Origin: Tetracentron sinense
Lineage: Eukaryota > Streptophyta > Magnoliopsida > Trochodendrales > Trochodendraceae
Reading direction: 5' to 3'
Length of the DNA: 64,000 nt
Assembly: GCA_015143295.1 (NCBI GenBank)
Contig: CM026562.1
Coordinates: 434,001 to 498,000 of the forward strand
Shown here: in pieces, positions 11,362-22,939 of the stretch
How the letters are laid out: every line of letters starts with the position of its first letter
Position numbering within the stretch: the stretch's first letter is position 1
The notes under the pieces: model-generated
Told to the model about the DNA's origin: nothing
The model's database searches: none
What the model saw: the letters and a program-made list of their open reading frames with translations, nothing else
Made by a program: the position numbers and the translations under genes

Positions 11362-12640
11362 TGGCCAGGTAATGACCTTAAAGGGGGGTGAATAGGGTCT
11401 TTGGCAGATTTAAAAATTTTGGACTCTAAGTCTAAGATGCGGAATTAGATTTAATTTGCAACTACCAAATTAACAGAAATAATACTGAATAGTAAAGGAG
11501 AAGAGTAAGAGAGTGCAAACTCAGAATTTGTTCACGAGATTCAGCAATCCCAGTCTACTACCTGCCTCAAGTTTTTCCAGCTAGAGGATTTACCACGATT
11601 CTTTAATCGTACATGCTCCTTTATTGGTGGAGCCCAAACCTGTACAATCTCTCTTCAGGTCGAGATATTACCTTTACAAACCCTCCTTTAGGCCGGGTTG
11701 AAACCTTTGCAAGAGCTCTTCTTTATTTTGTTGAAGCAACAACTTCAAGTGCAAGAATCTTGGATTCTTGACTGAACTTTGATAAAAGATTTTAGATTTG
11801 AAAATCCGAATTGAAAGCTCCTTAATTGAGCTGAATAAGAGTGAAACACAAGCTCTAATGAAATCTCTCAAAAATAAATGGAGTTGAATAGCTCAAAAAA
11901 TATTTTTGGGGATTTCTACGTATGTGAGTGAGTGAGAAATCAATAACAGTGAATGAGTAGGTAATAGAAGTTATTGCACTGATCAAAGATTATATTTAGT
12001 TCATAAATGAACTCCTTTTATAGCACTTGATCCAACATAGCCGTTGATGAAGCATTAAATGCATTTCAGGCCGTTTGAATATAGCTGTTACAGTGATTTT
12101 TTTTTGTTTCAGGGTTCAATTCGTCAACGAAGTGGAGTTCCCACTTGAGTTCATCGCCGAATTGCAAGATAGTAAGCTACTATTTTAATTTCTGTCTTCA
12201 ATTCGTTGCTGAATTCAGATTGCTTTGAGAATTCATCGGATCAAACCAAAGTGATGAGAATGAATTCTTAGGTCAATTTGCTATGTTTTAACATGATTTT
12301 GTGAATCCTTAGGACCTTAAAATAATGATCACAAAGTGTCCTAGGCTCCTATGGTCAATCTATGAACTTTGAGCATTCAACTTACCATATTTTTGAGGAC
12401 TTCTTACATAAGTCCTAGACACTCTCAAAATAAATTAAAATTACATTTAAAACTTCTTCAGAGTTATTCTTGACTGATCTTGGGTCTTGATGATTTATCT
12501 TTGTCTTCAAGGGACCCGACTTGGACTATGGTCTTCACTTGGAATCTTCATTTGTATACTTGAGTTGAACTTTCTCTTGGATAATTTCCATCCTTTTGCC
12601 ATGATAGGAGTGCTAGTATCTTTAAAATCTGAAATACTTA
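11362..12640 (-). repeat. 5' LTR of the Sirevirus element
   Basis: Its inner end (TGGCCAGG on the plus strand) sits next to the primer site. It has a minus-strand TATA box (CTATAAAAGG, 12015-12024) and an AAGGGGGGTGAATAG motif near the inner end, common in copia LTRs. Palindromic TTCGTCRMCGAA motifs lie upstream of the TATA at 12118-12245. The outer boundary is not resolved; different, Tat-like sequence is visible from about 12640. Confidence 0.7.
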
Positions 12641-13538
12641 AGCACTCTCAAAATGCGAATCTACTTATTCGCGCTCAAAATGCGAATCAAAGCTTCAAAA
12701 GTCTTCAAGATATAAGACTGTAGTCAAAACCTTCCTAGGTACGAATGGAAACTACCTATTCGCTCGTAAAACGCAAATCTAAATGCCCCTATCCTGAATT
12801 ATGTTTAGCTTGATCCTATCATGAGTACGTAGGCAGCCTAAGAATATTTGTTGGGTTCAGCCAGTTCTTCTAAAAGAATACTATGTCCCTGGGATACAAA
12901 ATCATCGTTATTGTCCCTCAATATGGGCAAAACAAAGAAAATTGCTACCTGGTGTACAAAGAAGAAACCACAACTCTAAGGAAGGGCTTCTCACCATAAA
13001 GGGAATGCGTTAAAATGAAGCATTTATGCTAACTACAATGGACGGATCATGGAGCATCTCCCTTGACCAATGTAAGATTCTCAAAGTGATACCATCCAGG
13101 AGGAGCAAACAAAAACCCACTAAACCTAAATCTCAAGAGATGGTCTAGGCAAAAATCAGGGTAACAAAGCTCGCTAAGTTGAAAACCCGAAAGAGAGGCT
13201 TAGGCAAAAATTAGAGCGATAATGATTCGCTAAGTTGAAAATCCGAAAGGATGACTTAGGCAAAAATTGGAAGTCCGCTGGACCAAAACTTCAAAAAAAA
13301 GAAGGTCTAGGCAAAATTTAGGGCAACAAAAAACTTACTAAATTAACACTCCAAGAGTTAGTTTAGGTAAAAGTTAGAGCGACTTGATAGGCTCCTGAAT
13401 ACAAGGTGAAAAGATTCATCATTTATCGAAGACTTGCCCCTAAAAATACAAGTCTAAACTTTCCTAGGTACGAACGGAAACTACCTACTTGTTCTAAAAT
13501 ACAAGTTTGAACCTTCTTAGATATGAACAGAAACTATC
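12641..13538 (+). mobile_element. Fragment of a Tat/Ogre-like 3' untranslated region
   Basis: Non-coding. It contains GAGTACGTAGGCAGCC (12823-12838), a motif seen again in the Tat-like element at 33.6-46.6 kb. It also has at least four copies of a ~45-bp repeat (TTAGGCAAAAATTAGRGCGA ... CGCTAAGTTGAAAA) at 13140-13385, and repeats around CCTAGGTACGAACGGAAACTACC (12735, 13455). These suit the repeat-rich 3' region of Tat-lineage elements. Confidence 0.5.
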
Positions 13539-14500
13539 TGTGAGCATGAGATTTCGCCTCGCTCACAAGGTGTTAATTTGAGAGTCGCCACTTATTAATT
13601 CAGAAGGGATAAGTCCCCGGATTATTGATAAGGTCTTATGGTCTACGTTGAAATTCTAGGTAAGAGGTTTGGTTAAGTCCCGGGGAAGGTGTTAGGCACC
13701 CAGGACCCCCATTTTGCAATGGTTACCTACTTCCTAGGTCTAAGAAAAATTAAATTCAAATTGTGTTCAAATGCCTAAGTGTTTAGAGTATACTAACACA
13801 AGAAAGAAAAGCTTACTAGGGTCGAACCCGGGTTAGGTTGCCTACGTACTCATATAGGGTGAGATCAGACCGAGCGTAGTTCTGGTACATGATCCCATGC
13901 CAAGGCTAGGGGGAGTGTGTGTGTGCACCGGGTTGTCTAAGGGTCTAACCCGGGGGCAAGGGTTTGGTTGATCGGGCAGATCAAGTGCATAGTTTGGGCC
14001 CGAAGGCCAAGGGTTAGTTCGATAGACTAAGGGATTATGCCCGGTAGGCCAATGATTAGTCCGGTAGACTAGGATTAGGTCCGGTAGGCCAAGGATAAGC
14101 CCAATAGGCTGGAATTAGGCCCAGTAGGCTAAGAGCAAGTCCGGTAGACTAAGGGATTAGGCTCGGTAGGCTAAAAGAGATTTAACCGGAGTTAAAGGGA
14201 GAGTTAACCATGGTTACAAGATCCAAGGTCAAGATATTTGGTTTATTTTCATTTTTTGTATGTTTTTGGGATTTTTTCAAATCTTCCACGGGTTAAAGGA
14301 CTTTAACCATGATTAAAAGTTAATCTGGATTGAGTTAACCACAGTTAAGGGTCTGGGTAAGTGTGGATTGGATCCAGATAGCATAATAGGGCCTAGAGTG
14401 GCCTCCTACCTGGTGTGGGCCCTGTGCAAAACCCATTTACAGAATACAAGGAATGACGGTAAATTCTTTACCGTCAATTCCAAATCTTCACAGATTTGGA
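13539..14500 (-). mobile_element. Tat-like LTR fragment, reverse orientation
   Basis: It begins TGTGAGCATGAGATTTCG. Reverse-complemented, it aligns in order with the distal half of the LTRs at 33648-36498: the end motif, the GTGGCGACTCT motif, GAGTACGTAGGCAGCC, the GATCAGACCGAGCGTAGTTCT block, and a CCGGTAGGCC minisatellite (13990-14180). A GACGGTAAA/TTTACCGTC hairpin (14455-14475) matches the hairpin style of those LTRs. The inner boundary is unclear and no matching second end was found. Confidence 0.65.
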
Positions 14501-15089
14501 ATGGTGGTAGAGAGTTCATCGCCGACCACCCCCGCCGGCGCCGACCAACTTCGACCACCCCCGTCGTCGACATAGGCTTATGCTCTCTCTCTATCTCTCT
14601 CTTGTCTCCGTCTCTCTCTCTCTCTCTCTGTCTCTCTCACTCTCTCTATCTCTCTTTAACCAGCTCCATTTTCTTCGAAGACATAGGAAAAGAAGAGGGA
14701 AGAAGAAGACCAATCTCCATCGCAGCACCCCCAGCTGCCCTCTCTCCTCTCAAATTTCTCAGGTTTGATTTTGCTTCTCTCAATATTCTTTATGGATTTA
14801 TGTTTGATTTTGAGTAAACTAAAGTTGGGGAAATGTGGGATTGTTGGTCAACAAAATGTTTCGCCCAATCTGCTTATGTATGAATTTTTTGGTGGTGTTC
14901 ACAAATCCTCAAAATTTCATATTTTTTTTACATGGGTGTATATGGCTTTGCCTGAATTTATTAAATTTGATCATGTCAACCAATGGAGTTTAAGTAGTGG
15001 GTTTAAGTTAGATGGAGGTTTTTTTGAGATGAAAAGGGCTTAATTGAACATTTCGGAACCCTAATCATGAGATTGAGATGAATAAGGCT
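14501..15089 (+). other. Unassigned segment resembling a captured gene leader
   Basis: GC-rich start, then a (CT)n run (14581-14660), a purine-rich stretch and CTCAG|GTTTGATTTTGCTTCTC near 14758, which looks like an exon end with donor site. This is the look of a plant 5' UTR with its first intron. I recognise no protein, and the open frames here have no familiar motif. Confidence 0.3.
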
Positions 15090-15092
15090 TTA

Positions 15093-15209
15093 GGGCCCGT
15101 TTGGCATCACTAATAATAACAATTCTATATTCCCTTGGAATAGAAACTCTTAAGTTATTATTCGTAGAGAATAGAGAATTGTTCATTGGGAGTGATGCCA
15201 AACGGGCCC
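15093..15209. mobile_element. Tourist/PIF-Harbinger-type MITE (117 bp)
   Basis: Perfect 19-bp terminal inverted repeats GGGCCCGTTTGGCATCACT are flanked by TTA on both sides (15090-15092 and 15210-15212), the target duplication of PIF/Harbinger elements. The interior also folds back (AACAATTCT with AGAATTGTT). Confidence 0.92.
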
Positions 15210-15212
15210 TTA

Positions 15213-16050
15213 ATTGAACATTTTGGAACCCTAATCATAGGAACTCGTGGAGTATTATTAATATATGGTAAATTATTCTTAGGAAGAATGCTTATGGATG
15301 TGTTCTTGCTTTCAATATGGGAAAATTTTTGTATACAAAAGTTATTAGTAGCAGTGTTGAGAACGCTTTTTTATTTTTGCATGGAAAAATTTTTGTATAC
15401 AAAAGGTCATTGTGAATGTGCATACATTGAAACTTAGAACTCCCGTTCAAGAATCATTGTCTGATAAGTGCCTCTCTTATCATCACTATGGACAGATTCG
15501 TTGTAGATTACGAGGTTTAGTTCCTAGGTGGACTACATTACATCTAACAACTGATTCGTCCTGTATGTGAAGAGGAGTATTTGTCTGCAAATGAATCTTG
15601 AATTTTCTGTGTGGATAATTTAGGAATGCATAATCTCAAAGCATGTGTCATCGCCCTTGCACACCCAATTTTGGGAATATTTTCGTCCGTTAGTCATCAA
15701 TTGTTGTCTAGGTACATATTTGGACAAGGAATGCATCTGCCCCTTTTCTAATTGTGTACTTGGAGAGCCATGGGGAGATGGTACCGAAATTTCCTTAAAA
15801 TTGAAATAAGCACGTGAGCTACTGATTCTTGGGAATTATGTATTCCTGAATGGGATAGGAACACCTCACCCAATATATATTCAATAACCATAGTGCATGC
15901 ATTACCCTAATCATACCGGTGTCATTTCTATATCACATTGAGTTAATGATCGACATATTGCTAGTAGACACAACTAGCTAGTAGCATCCACTAATGAAAG
16001 GTATTTATTGTCTTATGATGTTAGTGATTACAGAAACTGATAAAGTCACC
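15213..16050. other. Unassigned, probably upstream part of CACTA-A
   Basis: No recognisable gene. It begins with a near copy of the 30 bp that precede the MITE (15040-15068 versus 15208-15238). The motif GGAAAATTTTTGTATACAAAAG occurs twice (15320 and 15383). The expected CACTA 5' terminus was not found here. Confidence 0.35.
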
Positions 16051-19000
16051 ATGGATAAAAGTTGGGTTTCTGCAAACAGATGGAGTGATATATATAAAGC
16101 AGGTGTCAACAATTTCTTGGATTTTGCATTTAATAAGTCAACACAACCTGACACTAATATCAAGTGCCCGTGTAAAAAATATAGTAATCGATATTATTGG
16201 ATATGACATAGTGTGTACGAGCATTTGATTTGCGATGGATTCGATAAGAATTATGACACGACTATGTGGATTTTCCACGGGGTAAGACCGTATCCTAGAT
16301 CTTCAATTGCCTAGGTGATGAGAGAGGAGAATAACCCTGTAATTAATGATATGCAAGGGATGTTGCACACGGTATCGGGGCCAATCATGCAAATGAAGTG
16401 ACAGTGGATAAGGGGCCAAGTGAAACAAGAGAGAGTCCCAATGTAGAAACACAAAATTCTATAAGATACTGGAAGATGCCAAGCAAGATTTGTATTCCGA
16501 ATTTAAAAAGTTCAATAAACTTTCTTTTATCGTTCGGTTATATCACATTAAGTGTCTCAATGGATGGAGCGACAAATCATTCACGATGTTACTTGAATTA
16601 CTGAAAGAGGCACTTTCTGAGGGTGAGACATTGCCTATATCTTTCTACCGAACTAAAAAGATATTCGGTGAATTAGGTCTTGGTTATAATTATGATTGAT
16701 GCATGCCTGAATGATTGCATGTTATATTGGAAGGCATATGCCAATGATAGTGCAAGTTTCGTCTGTGGTATTTCCGGTGGAAGATTGTAGATGCCTATAT
16801 AATGCTGTCATCTAGGAATGAAGGCAGAATCCCAACAAAGGTTTTGCATCATTTTCCTTTAAATCCCAGACTTCAAAGACTTTTCATGTTAGACAAGACA
16901 TCTGGTTCCATGAGATGGCATGTAGAGGGTCGCACCCAAGATGGGGTTCTAAGGCATCCAATTGACTCTGTAACTTGGCGACATCTTGACGAACAATATC
17001 ATGAATTTGTTTCAGAACCTCGTAATGTCAGACTTGGGTTAGCAAGAGATGGTTTTAATCCATTCGGTACACTTAGCATCGCACACAATCTTTGGTCTGT
17101 TGTTTTGACTCCATATAATTTGTCGCCCTGGATATGTATGAAGCAACCTTTTTTGATGATGTCATTACTTATTCCCAATCCTCGTGCTCCGGGAAATGAC
17201 ATTGATGTCTATTTGCAACCACTGGTAGATGAGTTATTAGATTTGTGGATTGATGGCCTTCACACGTACGATGCGTCAAGTGGTCAAAATTTCCAGATGA
17301 GAGCAACATTATTGTGGACAATTAATGAATTCCCTGCATATGCGAACTTGTCTGGATGGAGTACTCAGGGCCGGTATGCTTGTCCTCATTGCAATCGAGG
17401 CATATGTTCCTAGTACCTGAAACATGGTCGTAAGTTTTGTTATATGGGTCATCGACGATTCTTGGGAGCTAGCCATAGATTCTGCAAGAACAAAGTGTCA
17501 TTTAATGGACAGTTTGAAATAAGACCTGCTCCTATATCACACACTGGGACCGAATTGTTGGGGGGCAAATGTGTGATATCAACGTCCAATTTGGGAAGCA
17601 TAACTTAAACACCTCAAGAGGAAAAAGAGTGCGAGACGGTAATATTGAGTATATTGGATGGAAGAAGGTAAGTATATTTTTCAATTTAACTTACTGGGAA
17701 CATCTACTAATAAGGCATAATTTGGATGTCATGCATATTGAAAAAAAAATATGTGACAGTATCACAGGGACGTTATTGAATATTGAGGGAAAAAAAAGAC
17801 ACTTGGAAAGCACGTCTTGACCTTAAGGAAATGGGTATTAGAACTGCGCTTCATCCACATGCAGTAAGACAAAAAAAATAATTTGTATGCTGCTTTCTTT
17901 TCTATGTTAGTCGATGAAAGAAGTATTTTCTGTAATGTACTTGCAAAGGTGAAAACTCCAGATGGATATGCGGCCAACATTTCAAGATGTGTGAACCTTA
18001 AGGAGCGCAAAATAACAAGGTTGAAAAGACATGACTGCCATATTTTAATGTAACAACTACTCCCATTGGCAGTGCAGAAATCACTGCCAAGGAATGTAAG
18101 TGCACCATTGATTAAGATGAGTAGATTTTTTAGAGGATTATGCACTAAGGTTGGCACCATCTAAGAATTCACAGAACTTGAGGCTCGATGTGCAGTTACA
18201 CTTTGCAACCTCGAGAGGATTTTTCCACCTACATTCTTTGACATCATGATACATCTAGCCATCTATTTGACAGGCGAGACCTGGGTTGCAGGTCCAATAC
18301 AATACCGATGGATGTACCCGATCAAGCGGTAAGTGTAATGTTTTACGTACGTTATGCAATATGTCACTAAGTCATATTATGTTATCTGACTGAAACATTT
18401 AATGCATTTTTATTCTTTCTATAACAGATACCTCCATACTTTGAAATTATATGTACATAACAAAAGTAAACCAGAAGGTTCTATAGCAGAGGGATATCTT
18501 GCTGAAGAATGTGTCACTTTTGCTCGAGGTATTAGCATGATGTTGAAACAAAGTCCAACCTTGTAACTCGCAACTATGATGAAGATGGTGTTGGGACATA
18601 TATCGGATTGTCCATTTTTTTTGCACTTGATCGTGCTCTTGGAAAGGCGGTGATTGTATATTTATCTGATTAAGTATCAATGCAAAGACACCGTTATGTC
18701 CTTTTCAGTTGTCCTGAAGTGGCACCATTTATTTGGTAAAGCCACTCCACTCTGTATCTATATTAATTAAAACCTCCAGGTGGATCACTGATTAATCATG
18801 ATGATTGAATTGCAGGACACACTTGGAAAAAGTTATGCTAGAAAATCCCCACAGGAGGCAAATTGACATTGACCACATCCATAATAGTACCTTTCCAAAC
18901 TGGTTTGCATCCAATGTTAGTAATATATGCGAAGTATATTTAAACTGGAAAAAAAGTAAATATTTTTTACTGTCTCATAACATGAACTACTAGATAAATA

Positions 19001-19701
19001 AAGGTTACTACGTTGATTAATGGAAGTCCAGAGCATATATGTAATGATCTTAAATGGTTGGCTCGTGGCCCTTCAAAGATTGCATGCTACTTTGAACGGT
19101 TTGTCATCAATGGGTTCCGATTTCGAATGAAGTCGGTTGATAGTACGAAAAAGATGCAAAATAGCGGTGTGGTCCTGACTATAGAGACCTCGTGTATAGG
19201 CGATATTACATACTTTGGCATTTTGCAAGAAATTGTTCAACTAGACTATTACGAAGGGAGAAAGGTTGTGTTATTTAAGTGTGATTGGGTAGATGTTATG
19301 TCTTAAGGTAGGGGCATCAAGGAAGATGAGTTCCAATTGACACTTGTTAATCTTCAACGGATGCAAAAACCGATAAATCTTTTGTGCTTGCCTCACAAGC
19401 AATGCAAGTCTTTTATGTCGAAGACCCGATCGAAAAAGACTGGCATGTCACTATTAAGTTCAAACCAAGGGAATACTTCAACATACGAGATGGAGTACAT
19501 CCAAATTTGGGTGAGGCATTACCCGAAATCGTGCAACCCAATGTTGTACGATTGTATGACATTGGAATGGTTGTTGAAAATATTAGTGATTTTAGGACAA
19601 ATATCTTTGGTACAACAATTGTACCTCTAACCATCACCGAGGCGGAGCCTTCACATGACCGCTCAGACAAATATGACAAGAATGACAGACTTTCTATCTA
19701 A
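16051..19701 (+). pseudogene. TNP2-type CACTA transposase, decayed
   Basis: The gene starts at MDKSWVSANRW (ATG 16051) with the transposase-associated N-terminal domain, including the CPCKK zinc-like motif. TNP2 core sequence follows: KLSFIVRLYHIKCLNGW (16505), the block at 16802-17410 (LHHFPLNPRLQRLF, EGRTQDGVLRHP, GYACPHCN-like end), KHGRKFCYMGHRRF after a TAG at 17411, and WEHLLIRHNLDVMHIEK (17695). A DUF4218-type region (18430-18530, KLYVHNKSKPEGSIAEGYL) and a DUF4216-type region (19013-19306, NDLKWLARGP ... NSGVV) complete the usual order. The enzyme would cut and paste CACTA ends. Stops at 16204, 16311 and 17411, plus several frameshifts and introns, mean no full protein is made. Confidence 0.9.
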
Positions 19702-19906
19702 ACACTTGATGTAATAACATTTTTCTACAGAATTACAATGTTCTTTTTTGCTAATGGAATCATATTTTTCTTTGTTACAACACGTTTATTTATACCCCCT
19801 CTTTTATCTAACGCATTGATTTATTGATTAGCACTTCTACAAGATACATAATTCCATTGAGATATTCTCATTTCTGTACTTCTGTTATTTGAAATATTCT
19901 ATCCAA

Positions 19907-22718
19907 TGTCGCGCCCCAAAATACCCTAGGAGTTTAGGGATACTTTATGCGTGACTATACGTACCTGCCAAACCATCCTGTCATGAACAAGATAATTAAA
20001 GTACTAAACAATGATAATCAGAGTGCGGAAGCTAAACATAAATGCGGAAGCGTAAACTAACTTTTTCTTTTTTTCTAAGATTTTCAAAATAGTATTCCAA
20101 GTTAACATATATACAACATGTCTAAGTCTAAGGTCGACAGGCCCACCTATCAAAATGTCAAAATACATAAGCACCCTCTCGTACTCTCCCCTTAACAGTA
20201 GTCGAGGTACGGCCACACGTCAAGGTCTCGGTCCGCTTGAGATTGTAGTGGGATAGACGGCTCTCTCTCCTCGATATACTCTTCCTCGACCCAAGGCTTT
20301 AGGTCGAGGGCTCCCTCAGTACCTGCCGACATGAAAGTACGGCTGAGCATGGAATACTCAGCGAGTACAAGCTTCTAGCTATCCATAACAATAATAAACA
20401 CGCAAGGAGTAGTACAATACCAATCATCAATTCCAGGCAATAGTAAGATCATAGAATCAAACAATATTAAACATGGAGCAATATTATCATCTTGATGTGC
20501 ATGAATGCAAGAACGCCGACAAAACTTATGCTTGAAAACCCGTTTCCATGTCGCGGTATGCATTGTAAAAATCATGTATGCGTGCATGCATGAATGTCTT
20601 GTCATCATCTTGTAACCTTGCATCTTGTAACTTGTGAGCCAGAGGCTAGCACCTGAATCTCCCTGGGCTGCCAACCTCCTTGATATATGGTTTTCTTGTG
20701 AGCCAGAGGCTAGTACCCGAATGTCCCTGGGCTACCAACCTCCTTGACAATAGGTGATTTTTATTACTTGTTTAGTTTTCTTGTGAGCCAGAGGCTAGTA
20801 CCCGAATGTCCCTGGGCTACCAACCTCCTTGACAATATGTATTTTAGGGGTTTTCTTGTGAGCCAGAGGCTAGTACCCGAATGTCCCTGGGCTACCAACC
20901 TCCTTGACATGCAATATTTTCTTGTTGGTTATTATATGCATATGCTCTTGAAATCTCGGTTCATGCTATCATGCGTGCTCGTGTATGTGTCAATAGTGAC
21001 CATCGTGGAATGAGGATAGCAAGAGAGATATGACATCATAATTCGATTCATCATATAAGCATAGGAGCACTTAAGAAATTTGCACATTACTTGATCACAT
21101 TACTTGATCAATTCATCATTCATAAGAGTACATGCATGAGGCCTATTTCCATTTTCTTCATTCAAGTCATTATTTCATAGTTTAGGTATTTTGTCAAACA
21201 CTTAGCATGCAAGTTTCCTCATTGTTCATTTTCTCCTTTTTAGTGCATATTTTACATTCAATCACACAAGGTAAGTTTATTATTTGTGTAATGCCCATCC
21301 TCCATTTTCCAATCCACAACCCACACATACCATACATCACCCATTCGGCATCCAATCGCCACATCCAACATCCATCCAAGTATCCATACCATTTCTTTAT
21401 CTTGTTTATATTTATTAGGGATGATACATTTCACAAGAAAGCAAACATAATAGCACAAATCACATTTCATAAAGAAAACTTAGATTTATTGCTAGGGTAA
21501 GTTAGTAGGGTGTACTAACCTTGGAGAAGAGAAGAAAACCCTTGAAAAACGCTGTGGAGAACGCTGCCCTAGCTTGGAATGGGACTCCACACGTGCTTGA
21601 GGTTGGATTTGAGAGATCCAAGCTTTTGAGGTGGTTATGGGTTCCAAAACCCCTTGATTTTCTCAAGTTGATGCCCTAGGGTGAAAACCCCTTCTCTCCT
21701 CTCTCACTCCCTCTCAAAATATGGCTAAGGGTGTTTATGAACACCCTTGGCTCGAGCCAACCCTTAAAAATAAGGTTGGAGTGGCCAAAAGACCAAAAAA
21801 CCCTTAAAAAAATTTCTGAAAATCCCGTAGGACCGATAGATGACCAATCTACTGGTAGTGGACCGATCGATCGGTGCTTATGACCGATCTACTGGTAGTG
21901 GACCGATCTCTCGGTCTTGACTGGTGCTGCAGAACGCACTTCAGTATTTTGGCCATAACTTTTGACTCGGTGCTCCGATTTTGACGATTCAACTTGCGTT
22001 GGATTTGTTTTTCGAAGAGGAACAACTTTTATGTTTTAAAAAAACATTCTAATTCTTCTTTATTCATGGACAAAAATTCCCCTAAAGCTGACTGGTCTGC
22101 AATGGGTTGCGACAGCCCAAATTTGCAGCTGACCCGATTTTAGAAATCCCACTTTTGACTCAACCCCGACTCAAAATCAGGGGAAGTGATCAACATGAAC
22201 CTTGAAGAGGGTTCTAATACATTTCCAACAATTCAGTAATCACTCAATTCTGAGCAACGATGACTAAACCAGAGCCCTTTAAAGTTGAGGTAAATGCCGA
22301 AACATACCTTTTCGACACCTAGAATACCTCGAGTGTTTTCACACTCTTTTCCCCTTATGTCCAACACCCTACTCACACCTCATAAATCATTCTCCAAAAG
22401 TATTTAACCCACCTCAATGATCATTAAATTCACACCGACATGCATGAGAGGCTCCGGCCTCTCTATGCCTCATGCACTAGCACTATTCACCAACAACCCA
22501 TTGAAACACTTAGGGTATTTGTACCCTTGATTTCACTTACTTAGAGTATCTTTACACTCTCTTTTTATGACTCAAACCATGTACCTAAAACCCTCAATTG
22601 ACTAATCATAATATCAAGAACACAATGGGAGGCCTTAGGCCTTCACACATACCATACAAGGGCACCTTTCACTGGCACTATTCATAGTATAGTGAACTTG
22701 AATTTTCGAGGTTCTACA
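19907..22718 (-). mobile_element. Solo LTR 3 (2,812 bp)
   Basis: The ends are TGTCGCGCCCC and GAGGTTCTACA on the plus strand, with perfect duplication TCCAA at 19902-19906 and 22719-22723. No internal coding region. It shares the block around GATTTTGACGATTCAACTTG (21970-22010) with solo LTR 2. A degenerate TATA-like CTTATTTTTAAG aligns near 21762-21774 (minus), with GACCGATC-type palindromes upstream at 21831-21925 and a tandem array 0.86-1.14 kb downstream (20634-20912). A TG...CA-like GGGTTGCGACA at 22114 is an internal decoy. Confidence 0.9.
20634..20912. repeat. Four-copy tandem repeat in solo LTR 3
   Basis: Four copies of a ~50-bp core (TTGTGAGCCAGAGGCTAG ... CCCTGGGCTACC ... CCTCCTTGA) start near 20634, 20696, 20781 and 20856, spaced 62-85 bp by variable linkers. 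Confidence 0.9.
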
Positions 22719-22939
22719 TCCAATATACAAGACTTGAATCAAATAAATCATTGTCTTATGATTTAAAATTCGTAATTGGTACACTATACAAGAATGAAGT
22801 TGGTACTTGTTCATAGCGTGTTTTGACTTAATGGAAAACTGATGAAAGCATGCCAAATGTTACTTTTCACCCTTTAACTTACCACCTAACTTAAATTACA
22901 TGGATTAATATACTTTCATTGTCTGATAAAATGCTATTT

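Larger units (their letters stand above)
1..12640 (-). mobile_element. Sirevirus-type Ty1/copia retrotransposon, decayed, left end outside window
   Basis: Read on the minus strand, the parts come in copia order: LTR, primer site for initiator tRNA-Met, gag with a zinc knuckle, protease (DSG), integrase (HHCC plus DDE), reverse transcriptase (YVDD), RNase H, then an extra env-like ORF. The extra 3' ORF and a long gag with a coiled-coil region are typical of the Sirevirus/Maximus lineage. Two solo LTRs (3222-6007 and 8577-10771) interrupt it; the reading frame resumes on either side of each. Frameshifts and stops occur in every module, so it is not autonomous. The right boundary (start of the 5' LTR) is approximate, and the 3' LTR lies beyond position 1. 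Confidence 0.88.

Noticed and set aside
14368-14817. 149-codon open frame
   Set aside because: Spans an LTR hairpin and a CT microsatellite; no familiar domain.
22101-22114. GGGTTGCGACA as the right end of solo LTR 3
   Set aside because: It pairs with TGTCGCGCC, but the flanks do not match. The end at 22718 gives a perfect TCCAA duplication and a better terminus.
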